Under the pieces are notes generated by a model. The model ran no database searches. It had not been told where the DNA came from and saw only the letters and a list, made by a program, of their open reading frames with translations. This document shows positions 8,701-16,843 of a stretch of 64,000 nt of DNA, in pieces. The stretch comes from JBPEWY01 sp965224095 (GTDB lineage Bacteria > Bacteroidota > Bacteroidia > Flavobacteriales > Flavobacteriaceae). Within the stretch, counting starts at the first letter, position 1; each line of letters begins with the position of its first letter. The translations under genes and the position numbers were made by a program. The stretch covers positions 1,364,001 to 1,428,000 of the forward strand of contig OZ245039.1 of assembly GCA_965224095.1 (NCBI GenBank), given 5' to 3'.

Positions 8701-10124
8701 AAAACCTTATTTATTTAATGGCGTTAATAATTTTCTGTGCCTGTACCGATGAAAAAACAGAAATACCTGCAAATTCTAAAATAAATCAAATTGCTAATTA
8801 CTTAGATTCTTTAGAAGAATTTAGCGGTGCAGTCCTAATCGCTAAAGACGATAGTATTTTATTTAAAAGAGCATACGGATTTGCACATTTGGGACATCAG
8901 GTTAAAAACAACACAGAAACCAAGTTTTCCTATGCTTCCATTGGTAAGTCGTTCACAGCAGTTGCCATATTTCGTTTAATTCAGGAAGGAAAATTAGCAC
9001 TACAAGACCATATTGGAAAATTTCTTCCTGATTATCAGAATAAAGAGGCGAGAGATTCAGTTACCATAGAGCTATTACTAAAACACAGAAGTGGATTGCC
9101 AAATTATTTTCGTTCGGAAAAATATCTGAATACCTCCAAAGAGCAATTCAGGACCATAGAAAGTCTTACCAACCTGTATGAAAATGAACCATTAGAGTTT
9201 AAACCCAAAGAGCAATTCGCCTATAGAAATACCAATTATATTGTGCTTGGTAGAATTATAGAAGCGGTTAGCGAAATGCCGTATGACGACTATCTCAAAA
9301 AATATATTTTTTCTGTTGAAGCCATGGAAAATACAGGTAATTTTGATATTGATCTCATTATTGAAAATGCCGCTGAAAACTATACATTATCAGAAATCTA
9401 TCCTAATCAGCTTCAAAAAACAATCTTTATGGGTTCTGCCAAAGGTAGTCCTGCGGGTGGCGGATATTCAACAATAGATGATTTATACAAATTCGCAACT
9501 GCCTTTAAAAACAATAAACTTTTAAGTTCCGAACTAACAAATTTTATGAAAAGGGAACCTGAAGATAGTTGGTATGGGTACGGAATGCAATTTGCTGGTG
9601 CAAAGGGCTCAGGAATTTACGGGCACAGTGGCGGACATTATGGCATAGGAGCTGAATGGAGAGTTTTTGAAAAACAGAATTACACGGTGATACTTTTAAC
9701 CAATAAAGACCTGGACCAGGGTTTTTTTGACGCCCGTTTTTTTATAGAAAAAACCCTTTCTGGTAGAACCCAAAAACTAGATAACTATTTTTTCACAAAA
9801 GAAGTGGTTAAAACCTGTTTAGATGATGGTTTCGAGCAAGCCAAAACATTTGCAGAAAGTGCTCCATTTAAAATTTCTGAAGTTCAGTTAAATGCCAAAG
9901 GGTATGAAATGATAAAAAGAGGTTTTTACAAAAAAGCCATAGATTTATTTATGCTGGAAGTACTCTCTTTTCCAGAATCTTATGACGCGTACGATTCTTT
10001 AGGGGAGGCCTATTTAAAAGATGGGCAAACCCGTGAGGCTATAAAAAATTATCAAAAAAGTTTAGAAATAAATCCCGAAAATCTCAATGCAAAAGAAAAA
10101 TTAAAGACTTTATTAAATAACTAA
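8697..10124 (+). CDS. serine hydrolase lipoprotein (beta-lactamase family) with TPR tail
   Basis: 475 residues. Lipoprotein-type signal with probable lipidated Cys16 (IIFCAC). The class C beta-lactamase / DD-peptidase fold is marked by Ser81-x-x-Lys84 (SIGK), Tyr177-x-Asn179 (YRN) and a late GHSGG that replaces the KTG box. The C-terminal ~70 residues form about two TPR units (YDAYDSLGEAYLKDG, then AIKNYQKSLEINPEN). Such proteins are esterases, peptidases or transpeptidase-like enzymes anchored to a membrane; true beta-lactamase activity is not implied. It is the second gene of a MarR-led operon with a 4-base overlap. Confidence 0.9.
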   Translation: MKNLIYLMALIIFCACTDEKTEIPANSKINQIANYLDSLEEFSGAVLIAKDDSILFKRAYGFAHLGHQVKNNTETKFSYASIGKSFTAVAIFRLIQEGKLALQDHIGKFLPDYQNKEARDSVTIELLLKHRSGLPNYFRSEKYLNTSKEQFRTIESLTNLYENEPLEFKPKEQFAYRNTNYIVLGRIIEAVSEMPYDDYLKKYIFSVEAMENTGNFDIDLIIENAAENYTLSEIYPNQLQKTIFMGSAKGSPAGGGYSTIDDLYKFATAFKNNKLLSSELTNFMKREPEDSWYGYGMQFAGAKGSGIYGHSGGHYGIGAEWRVFEKQNYTVILLTNKDLDQGFFDARFFIEKTLSGRTQKLDNYFFTKEVVKTCLDDGFEQAKTFAESAPFKISEVQLNAKGYEMIKRGFYKKAIDLFMLEVLSFPESYDAYDSLGEAYLKDGQTREAIKNYQKSLEINPENLNAKEKLKTLLNN

Positions 10125-10336
10125 AAACTACAACCACCAGGCACTACTGTAGTTACGGCGGATTTCATTGTGATCAGGCAGTCCGGAATCCGCTGGGTAT
10201 TGCCAGTATTAGTACTAAACTAAAAAGTAATAATTTAAAGAACAGCGACTAACGGTTCTATGAGACCGGTATGGATAAGTACCGCCTTTAAAACAGGTCG
10301 GACCTATGAATACAACAATCTTCTCCCATTATAAAA
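10125..10336. other. intergenic, no gene supported
   Basis: 212 bases between convergent genes. I see two hairpin-capable inverted repeats, 10126-10132 with 10148-10154 and 10158-10164 with 10187-10193 (7-bp stems, long loops), neither followed by a U-run. Short open stretches such as 10259-10333 look faintly protein-like but have no recognisable family. It may be decayed coding DNA. Confidence 0.3.
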
Positions 10337-11572
10337 TCATTCAAACTTAATGGATCTGGCGGGTGAGATCCTGGTAATAATATAAGAAGGTAGTAACAGC
10401 ATGAGCAGGCATAAAATTAAAACTCCGATATTGAGAATTACAATATATCCCGGGCTGATAAATACAGGGGCTTCCGTGACAAAATAATTAGCCGGATCCA
10501 GTTTTATAAAACCGAATTTCTTTTGCAAAAAAAGCAAGCCCAAACCAATTACATTCCCCCAGAACAATCCTATAAGAATAAGATATCCAGCATTGTACAA
10601 AAAGATTTTTCGAATACTCCAGTTTGTCGTTCCAAGTGCTTTTAAAATTCCTATCATCTGCGTTCGTTCTAAAATAAGTACCAATAGGGCCGTAACCATA
10701 TTTATACCACCCACCAATATCATAATTCCGATGATGATGGCTATGTTAAAATCAAATATGCCCAACCATTCAAATATGTAATAATATTTGTCTTTTATGG
10801 TTTGCGAATCCAGGGTAGAAAGTGTTTTCCCATATACTTCATTCCCTTTTTCCTCCAGTTTATCGAAATCGCTAATAAACACTTCAAAGCCGCCCACCTG
10901 GTCTTTTTCCCATTTATTCATTCGCTGAATATGCCGGATATCGGCAAACATATAGCTGGAATCAAATTCCTGATATCCGCTGTCATAAATCCCGACCAAG
11001 GTGAATCTGCGCTGGTTTGGAATTTCACCACCGTCATTTTTAAGAAAAAAAGCATAAAAACTGTCGCCCACTTTAAATTGAAGCCTATTGGCCAGGTACC
11101 TGGAAAGCAAAACCTCATCGTTGAGTTTACCGGTATAATCGGGCAGTCTTCCCGCTACCAGATATTCCTTAAAAAAATCCCAATTGTAATCGGGCCCTAC
11201 CCCTTTAAGGATAATCCCCTCAAAGGTATGCTCCGTCCTTATAATTCCCGCCTTACTCGCAACAGCCTGAATATGACTTATACCATCTACCGAATTAAAT
11301 TCCGGATAAAAATCCTGATTGTTTGATACCGGATTTACCGATACTTCCGAATTATTACTATCGTAGTTTTGGATTTGGATATGCCCGTTAAAAGCTGAAA
11401 TTTTCTCCTGAATTTTTTGTCTGAGGCCTACTCCGGTGGCAATGGCTATCATCATCATGATTAATCCCAATGCAATTGCCGCTATAGCAATTTTAATAAT
11501 TGGGGCCGAAACACTACTTTTATACTGTTTTCCGGCAATGATACGCCTGGCTATAAAAAATTCTAAATTCAA
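10337..11572 (-). CDS. FtsX-like ABC permease, LolC/LolE-type
   Basis: 411-residue permease with the classic four-helix MacB/LolE plan: one helix near the N-terminus (about 25-47, IAIAAIALGLIMMMIAIATG), a large periplasmic domain (about 50-270), and three C-terminal helices (about 277-300, 322-346, 375-402) including the family-typical MIGILKALGT segment before helix 3. It would act with an ATP-binding LolD-like protein, not present in the window, in lipoprotein release or another envelope transport task. Its ATG is only 7 bases from the divergent DUF1343 gene. Confidence 0.9.
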   Translation of the reverse strand: MNLEFFIARRIIAGKQYKSSVSAPIIKIAIAAIALGLIMMMIAIATGVGLRQKIQEKISAFNGHIQIQNYDSNNSEVSVNPVSNNQDFYPEFNSVDGISHIQAVASKAGIIRTEHTFEGIILKGVGPDYNWDFFKEYLVAGRLPDYTGKLNDEVLLSRYLANRLQFKVGDSFYAFFLKNDGGEIPNQRRFTLVGIYDSGYQEFDSSYMFADIRHIQRMNKWEKDQVGGFEVFISDFDKLEEKGNEVYGKTLSTLDSQTIKDKYYYIFEWLGIFDFNIAIIIGIMILVGGINMVTALLVLILERTQMIGILKALGTTNWSIRKIFLYNAGYLILIGLFWGNVIGLGLLFLQKKFGFIKLDPANYFVTEAPVFISPGYIVILNIGVLILCLLMLLLPSYIITRISPARSIKFE

Positions 11573-11579
11573 GGCACCT

Positions 11580-12887
11580 ATGAAGTTTTACAATTTCAAA
11601 AATACACTTTTATTATGGGTTTTATTATTTATTTCATCCGGATGTAGTGCCAGAACAGGAAAAGGCCAGGACTCATCAAGGGAAGTTCAGAAAAAAGAAC
11701 AGACACAGGTTACCGATTCAACGATAATTGTAGGCGCCAATCGAACCGAGAAATACCTGCCCCTGTTAAGAAATAAGCGTGTAGGGGTAGTTGCTAATCA
11801 GACTTCCGTAATTTTTCATGGCAAAACCGATACGGTTTTCGATATAGATCCTGAAACTAATGAGAAAAGTCTGCAAAAAATATTCCCTCGTACCACGCAT
11901 TTAATCGACTCTCTGATCAGCTTGAATATTACGGTAAAAAAAGCCTTTGCTCCCGAGCATGGTTTTCGGGGAAAAGCGGATGCAGGAGAAGCTGTTGTAG
12001 ACGGAACAGATAAGCAAACAGGGCTGCCCGTAGCTTCCTTATACGGAAAAAATAAGAAACCGAAGGCCGAGCAACTCGAAGATCTGGATATTGTAGTCTT
12101 TGATATACAGGATGTGGGCGTTCGGTTCTATACGTATATTTCCACATTGCACTACGTAATGGAGGCCTGTGCTCAACATGGTATTCCCGTGGTGGTTTTA
12201 GACCGGCCGAATCCTAATGGAGATTATATAGATGGCCCTACACTTAAAGAAAAACATGCCAGTTTTTTAGGCATGCATCCCATTCCGCTGGTTCACGGAA
12301 TGACCATAGGTGAATATGCGCAGATGATTAACGGGCAGAAATGGCTTGCAGGAGGTATCGCATGCAACCTCACCGTTATTCCAATAGCCAACTACACCCA
12401 CCATACACCCTACAGCCTTCCTATTCGTCCCTCACCGAATTTACCAAACGATCAATCGATTGCTTTATATCCCAGTCTGGGGCTTTTTGAAGGAACTACT
12501 ATCAATGCCGGAAGGGGAACAGAATTTCAGTTTCAACGTTACGGATCTCCCGATCTGGAGCCCGAAAAATTTGACTTCAGTTATACACCCCATACCAATT
12601 TTGGGGCTAAGTATCCCAAACATAAAGACGTACAGTGTATAGGAGAAGATCTAAGTGCAGTAAATCCACCCAGGGCAGTTTCTTTACAATGGCTATTAAA
12701 AGCTTATCACGGAACTCCTAAAGGAGTAAAGTTTTTCAATACCGATTCTTTTACAAAACACGCGGGAACCGATACTCTTCAAAAGCAAATAGAAGCGGGA
12801 TTAACAGAAACGGAAATACGAAAAAACTGGTTGCCCGATATAGCCGCTTTTAAAAAAATACGCAAACAATACTTATTGTACCCTTAA
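11580..12887 (+). CDS. DUF1343 lipoprotein, NamZ-like exo-beta-N-acetylmuramidase
   Basis: 435 residues from the ATG at 11580; the frame extends upstream only as antisense of the permease. A lipobox LFISSGC gives a lipidated cysteine about 21 residues in. DUF1343 hallmarks are GVVANQTSV, FAPEHGFRG, VFDIQDVGVRFYTYI and VVLDRPNPNGDYIDGP. The family is known to include NamZ, which releases N-acetylmuramic acid from the non-reducing end of peptidoglycan fragments (GH171), so a role in cell-wall turnover is likely. No other muramic-acid recycling gene is adjacent. Confidence 0.9.
   Translation: MKFYNFKNTLLLWVLLFISSGCSARTGKGQDSSREVQKKEQTQVTDSTIIVGANRTEKYLPLLRNKRVGVVANQTSVIFHGKTDTVFDIDPETNEKSLQKIFPRTTHLIDSLISLNITVKKAFAPEHGFRGKADAGEAVVDGTDKQTGLPVASLYGKNKKPKAEQLEDLDIVVFDIQDVGVRFYTYISTLHYVMEACAQHGIPVVVLDRPNPNGDYIDGPTLKEKHASFLGMHPIPLVHGMTIGEYAQMINGQKWLAGGIACNLTVIPIANYTHHTPYSLPIRPSPNLPNDQSIALYPSLGLFEGTTINAGRGTEFQFQRYGSPDLEPEKFDFSYTPHTNFGAKYPKHKDVQCIGEDLSAVNPPRAVSLQWLLKAYHGTPKGVKFFNTDSFTKHAGTDTLQKQIEAGLTETEIRKNWLPDIAAFKKIRKQYLLYP
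11597..11604 (-). promoter_or_regulatory. candidate -7 box for the LolC/E-like gene
   Basis: TATTTTTG on the minus strand (11604-11597) matches TAnnTTTG, 24 bases before the permease ATG. It lies inside the first codons of the divergent gene. No clear TTTG partner was found at the expected distance. Confidence 0.3.
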
Positions 12888-12893
12888 TCCGGT

Positions 12894-13724
12894 CTAATCT
12901 GTAGTAGTGGGTTTCCTGTATGGTTGAAAAGGTTGCTTGAGGAGGTCTTTAATATTGCTGTTCTCTTTTTCATCCGGAAAAGTGTCTACCCCGTAAATAA
13001 TGGCTTCTCTGTCAAGCTTCAAATAGGTACCGAACAAACGATCCCAAACTGAAAATATATTTCCGTAGTTCGAATCGGTATAGGGCAATACATTGTGATG
13101 ATGAACCTTGTGCATGTCGGGAGAAATAAGTACCCAACTCATCCATCGATCTATTTTTTTCGGCAATCGGATATTGGCATGGGTAAGCTGAGCAAATACC
13201 AGAGATAAAGATTGATACAACATAACTATTCCAATCGGGGTTCCGATAACAAACACTCCTATAAGGGTAAAAACAAAACGGATAACGCTCTCCAGCGGGT
13301 GATGTCTGTTTGCCGTAGTGGTATCCACTTTATGATCGGTATGGTGTACCAGATGAATCATCCAAAGGGGTTTTACTTTATGCTCTACCCAATGCGGAGT
13401 ATACGCTCCTATAAAATCCAGTAAAAAAACTCCGAGAACCACATACAGCCATAAGGGCATTTCAGGGAGCCAGTTTATAATCCCGAAGTTACTCTCTGCC
13501 ACCCAATCGCTTGTTCGCAACAAAAGAAAAGCCATAGCAAAATTTATAATGACTGTAGTAAAGGTGAAAAAGAAATTCGGAAGGGCGTGTTTCCATTTTT
13601 TATACTGGAAATTAAAAAGAGGAACGGCACCTTCCAAAATCCAGAAAAACGTAATTCCACCCACCAACAGCAAAGAACGATGCCAGGACGGAATAGTTTC
13701 AAAATATTGTAAAACAGATTCCAT
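12894..13724 (-). CDS. sterol desaturase / fatty acid hydroxylase superfamily protein
   Basis: 276-residue integral membrane di-iron enzyme. The eight-histidine signature is spread over three clusters: His111 and His115 (HWVEH), His124, His127 and His128 (HLVHH) plus His141-His142, and His205, His208 and His209 (HKVHH). Hydrophobic segments lie at about 17-35, 50-70, 90-108 and 150-180. The family hydroxylates or desaturates lipids such as fatty acids, sterols or carotenoids; which one cannot be told. It converges on the DUF1343 gene with 6 bases between stops. Confidence 0.9.
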   Translation of the reverse strand: MESVLQYFETIPSWHRSLLLVGGITFFWILEGAVPLFNFQYKKWKHALPNFFFTFTTVIINFAMAFLLLRTSDWVAESNFGIINWLPEMPLWLYVVLGVFLLDFIGAYTPHWVEHKVKPLWMIHLVHHTDHKVDTTTANRHHPLESVIRFVFTLIGVFVIGTPIGIVMLYQSLSLVFAQLTHANIRLPKKIDRWMSWVLISPDMHKVHHHNVLPYTDSNYGNIFSVWDRLFGTYLKLDREAIIYGVDTFPDEKENSNIKDLLKQPFQPYRKPTTTD

Positions 13725-13784
13725 ATACGTTGATTTCTTATTTTCTAAATATACATCTTAATCGTACGGATGATAAATATAAAA

Positions 13785-14279
13785 CTATTTCGGGATTCTT
13801 TTTTTCATCGCTTCCACAATATTGTATGCCGCCGGACAGATAGCCACATTTTTCATAGTAAGATTGCTTATCTGGTGAAACTTTTTACGGTTGGTATGCG
13901 GGAATTCACGGCATGCTTTTGGGCGTACGTCATAAATAAGGCAGTAATTCTCCTCATCCAGGAACGCACAGGGTAATTCCCGGAGCACATAATCGTGATC
14001 CTCGTCAATTTGAAGATATTGCTCTATAAACCTGGCTGGTTTAAGCCTGAGGTGCTTTGCTATGCGTTCAATGTCGGCCTGTGTAAATAAAGGCCCTGTG
14101 GTTTTACAGCAGTTAGCACATTCCAGGCAATTCGTTCTTTCGAATTCCTCCTCGTGCAATTCTTTCATTATATAATCCAGGTTTTTGGGTGTTTTATTTC
14201 TCAATTTCCTGAAATATATTTTATTCTCTTTCGCCTTATCTCCTGCTGATTTGGGCAATTCTTTTAAAAAATTCTCCAT
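13785..14279 (-). CDS. YkgJ-type cysteine cluster protein
   Basis: 164-residue cytoplasmic protein with cysteines at 51, 54, 57, 58, 104, 113, 123 and 148, in the family order CxxCxxCC, then LPC, YCLIYDVRPKAC and ICPA. This family probably binds zinc or an iron-sulfur cluster; the biochemical role is not established. The ATG at 14279 is well placed. It stands alone between the desaturase-family gene and a divergent methyltransferase. Confidence 0.9.
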   Translation of the reverse strand: MENFLKELPKSAGDKAKENKIYFRKLRNKTPKNLDYIMKELHEEEFERTNCLECANCCKTTGPLFTQADIERIAKHLRLKPARFIEQYLQIDEDHDYVLRELPCAFLDEENYCLIYDVRPKACREFPHTNRKKFHQISNLTMKNVAICPAAYNIVEAMKKRIPK

Positions 14280-14467
14280 GGCTGAATATCCTTTATATTT
14301 ATTCGGCTTACCTTATTTCACGGTTTCTCGAAACGCTGCTACCAATAGTATATTCTTCTTAACCTGGCAAGGAATATATATTCTTTCCAAGGTTTCATTC
14401 GAAAGCAAGAACACATTCCTTCTCCGTATAATTAAGCGTGCAAAATACTACAAAACAAAAACACCTG

Positions 14468-14475
14468 TACCTTTG
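14468..14475 (+). promoter_or_regulatory. candidate -7 box for the methyltransferase gene
   Basis: TACCTTTG matches the Bacteroidota -7 consensus exactly and ends 16 bases before the ATG at 14492, implying a very short leader. I did not find a clear TTTG at the usual upstream distance. The rest of the 212-base divergent gap (14280-14491) holds no gene I can support. Confidence 0.5.
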
Positions 14476-14491
14476 CAGCATAAAATAATAT

Positions 14492-15223
14492 ATGAAAGAT
14501 CTTTTTGGAAAAGCTTTACTGGATTACCAGCTTGGTAATTATCAGGAGGACATAAAAACGGAAACTTCCATTTCCGAGGAAGATATTTTACCCTTACCGT
14601 ATCTCTTCCGCAGTTTCGGTGAAATGCCGGCCATAGAGCAGTATGCCTTACAAAAAGCTCGCGGTAGGGTTCTCGATGTCGGGTGTGGGGCGGGGAGTCA
14701 CGCCTTGTATCTTCAGGATGAAAAACAACTGGATGTAATGGCTATAGATATCTCTCCCGGGGCAATAGAAGTATGTAAACGCAGAGGTGTAAAACAAGCA
14801 TATATTAAGCATATTATGGATGTAAAAAATGAAACTTTCGATACGATTCTCCTTCTTATGAACGGGGCCGGAATGTGCGGATCGCTAAAAAACCTATCTG
14901 ATTTTTTATTACAGCTAAGATCTCTTTTAAATCCGGGAGGTCAAATATTACTGGATTCTTCCGATATAATTTATATGTTTGACGAAGACGAAAACGGAGC
15001 CAGGATCATTCCCTATACAGGTCAGTACTATGGTGAAGTAACATATACGGTTCGATATAAAGGGGATTCGGAACTCCCGTTTCAGTGGCTTTATATTGAT
15101 TATAACACTTTACAAAATGCGGCCGTTGCTAACGGATTTCAATGTGAACTGGCTCGGGAAGGAGAACATTTTGACTATCTGGCCCGATTAACAGCAGCGC
15201 CCGATAACAAAAAAGTATGCTGA
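14492..15223 (+). CDS. class I SAM-dependent methyltransferase
   Basis: 243 residues. Motif I is VLDVGCGAG at about 60-68, the ribose-binding acidic residue is Asp in MAIDISPGA, and motif IV-like ILLLMNGAGMCG follows; LLNPGGQILLDSSD marks beta-strand 5. This is a typical Methyltransf_11/25 core with a C-terminal extension. The substrate is unknown. It is followed, 51 bases later, by a lipoprotein gene of unrelated type, so operon membership is uncertain. Confidence 0.88.
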   Translation: MKDLFGKALLDYQLGNYQEDIKTETSISEEDILPLPYLFRSFGEMPAIEQYALQKARGRVLDVGCGAGSHALYLQDEKQLDVMAIDISPGAIEVCKRRGVKQAYIKHIMDVKNETFDTILLLMNGAGMCGSLKNLSDFLLQLRSLLNPGGQILLDSSDIIYMFDEDENGARIIPYTGQYYGEVTYTVRYKGDSELPFQWLYIDYNTLQNAAVANGFQCELAREGEHFDYLARLTAAPDNKKVC

Positions 15224-15274
15224 GATACTTTGCAGCTCCAATAAGCGTTATGGTAACATGAATATTTAAAAAAT

Positions 15275-16048
15275 ATGAAAAAAATTACAGCCTTTCTTTG
15301 GGTATTTAGCTTGTTTTTTTTACTCCCCGGGTGTTCAAATAATGATGATGGCCCCGTTGGGTCCGGTAAGTCGTTAAACAGGCAAATAACCGGTTCGAGT
15401 GGTAATCACATCCTATCGGCAGATCAATATAGCACACTAATACTTGACATTGCTTATGTGGAAGGTTTCAGGCCTTCCGACGCATCCATCAGCAATCTGG
15501 TGTCATTTTTAAACCAGCGCATTCATAAAACCAGTATTGAACCCATACTTTCTGTAGTGCCCAGTCCCGGAATAACCGAGTATAATCTGGACAGCGATAT
15601 GCCGGACGTAGAGGATAATTTGCGCAGTGTTTATAATCAGGGAAATACGATGTCGGTTTTTATATTCTTTACCGATGGTTCTTCTATAAATGATGAAGGA
15701 GCTTCGGTTACGCTGGGAGCTGCTTATTATAATACTTCTTTAATTATTTATGAAAAAACAATTAAGGAGTTGGTAAGTAAGAACGCTTCCATTTCTATAG
15801 TAGATGTGGAAACAGCCACCCTGCAACACGAATTTGGGCATTTGTTCGGATTAGTCGATTTGGGAACGCCCATGTTAACCGATCATCTGGACGATGCTAA
15901 TATGGGGCATTGTAATGTGGCGGGGTGCCTGATGAGTGCTGAAATAGAATTCGGATCAGGAATTACCGGAAGGTTTTTAAGTGGTAAAGGAGTTCCGGAA
16001 ATAGATCCTTTATGCATTGCAGATATCCAGGCTATAGGCGGGAAATAA
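15275..16048 (+). CDS. HExxH metallopeptidase-like lipoprotein
   Basis: 257 residues with a lipobox LLPGC (Cys20) followed by an acidic stretch. The zinc motif is HEFGHLFGLVD at 185-195, that is HExxHxxGxxD, with Asp195 as the possible third ligand as in snapalysin-type peptidases. It is followed by Cys213, Cys218 and Met220, a Met-turn-like CLMS. This suggests a membrane-anchored zinc endopeptidase of metzincin-like fold exposed outside the cytoplasm. No inhibitor or substrate gene is adjacent. It converges on queE with a single base between the stops. Confidence 0.85.
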   Translation: MKKITAFLWVFSLFFLLPGCSNNDDGPVGSGKSLNRQITGSSGNHILSADQYSTLILDIAYVEGFRPSDASISNLVSFLNQRIHKTSIEPILSVVPSPGITEYNLDSDMPDVEDNLRSVYNQGNTMSVFIFFTDGSSINDEGASVTLGAAYYNTSLIIYEKTIKELVSKNASISIVDVETATLQHEFGHLFGLVDLGTPMLTDHLDDANMGHCNVAGCLMSAEIEFGSGITGRFLSGKGVPEIDPLCIADIQAIGGK

Positions 16049-16049
16049 A

Positions 16050-16682
16050 CTATGGAATATTGAGGTATTTATGCGTTTGAAGGGATACTTTCCACTTGGG
16101 ATTTTTCATAACATACTCCACTATTTCGGGAATCATTTTTTCTCTTTTACTCCATTCGGGCTGTAAATACAGTATACAGTGTTCAGATACCCTTGCGGCC
16201 TGCTCCTCGGCAAAAACAAAATCGTGCTTGTTGTAAACTATTATCTTTAACTCATCTGCTTTCTCATAGGCTTCTTTTAGGGGTAATTTATTTTTTTTGG
16301 GGGAAAGACATATCCAATCCCAGCTACCCGTTAATTTATAGGCCCCCGAAGTTTCAATATGGGTTTTTAGATTTTTCTCCTTTAGAGATTCGGTCAGGGG
16401 ATTCATATTCCACATCAAAGGTTCTCCTCCGGTTACAACAATCGTATCGGCATAACGGGCAGCATTTTTTACAATGCTTTCCACAGAAGTAGGCGGATGT
16501 ATATTTGCATCCCAACTTTCTTTAACATCACACCAATGGCAACCCACATCACAACCCCCTACGCGTATAAAATAGGCTGCGGTTCCCTTATAAAATCCCT
16601 CGCCCTGAATGGTATAAAACTCCTCCATTAACGGAAGCATTTCACCTTTTTCAACAGCTGCTGTCTCGCTTGAATTTACCAT
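16050..16682 (-). CDS. queE: 7-carboxy-7-deazaguanine synthase QueE
   Basis: 210-residue radical SAM enzyme that converts 6-carboxytetrahydropterin to 7-carboxy-7-deazaguanine in queuosine precursor synthesis. The cluster motif is Cys44-x3-Cys48-x2-Cys51 (CDVGCHWC), preceded by the family-typical YTIQGEGFYKG; TVVTGGEPLM-like VTGGEPL is the SAM-binding GGE. The frame extends three codons further to a TTG at 16691, but that TTG lies inside the -7 promoter box, so the ATG at 16682 is preferred. No other queuosine genes are in the window. Confidence 0.93.
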   Translation of the reverse strand: MVNSSETAAVEKGEMLPLMEEFYTIQGEGFYKGTAAYFIRVGGCDVGCHWCDVKESWDANIHPPTSVESIVKNAARYADTIVVTGGEPLMWNMNPLTESLKEKNLKTHIETSGAYKLTGSWDWICLSPKKNKLPLKEAYEKADELKIIVYNKHDFVFAEEQAARVSEHCILYLQPEWSKREKMIPEIVEYVMKNPKWKVSLQTHKYLNIP

Positions 16683-16688
16683 AAGGCG

Positions 16689-16723
16689 CAAAGATACTAA
16701 TACTTTGTCAGTAGCTCACCAAA
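16689..16723 (-). promoter_or_regulatory. promoter of queE
   Basis: Minus strand: TTTG (16723-16720), 23-base spacer, TATCTTTG (16696-16689), both matching the Bacteroidota consensus. The box ends only 6 bases before the ATG at 16682, so transcription would start at or next to the start codon and the mRNA may be leaderless. Confidence 0.6.
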
Positions 16724-16843
16724 CCCTATCCCCTTTCCGGTTTCACAATTCAATTCGATCGGGTTTTCCCAAATATATCCTATTCCCTTTTGCAGTTTTT
16801 TAAGTTGACTAAAATTAGCTTATTTTTATCAAAATTTTTAAGC

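Noticed and set aside
10802..11326. 174-codon plus-strand frame
   Set aside because: Shadow of the LolC/E-like permease gene; no family signature.
11436..11579. N-terminal extension of the DUF1343 frame
   Set aside because: It is antisense to the permease N-terminus; the ATG at 11580 starts a standard lipoprotein signal.
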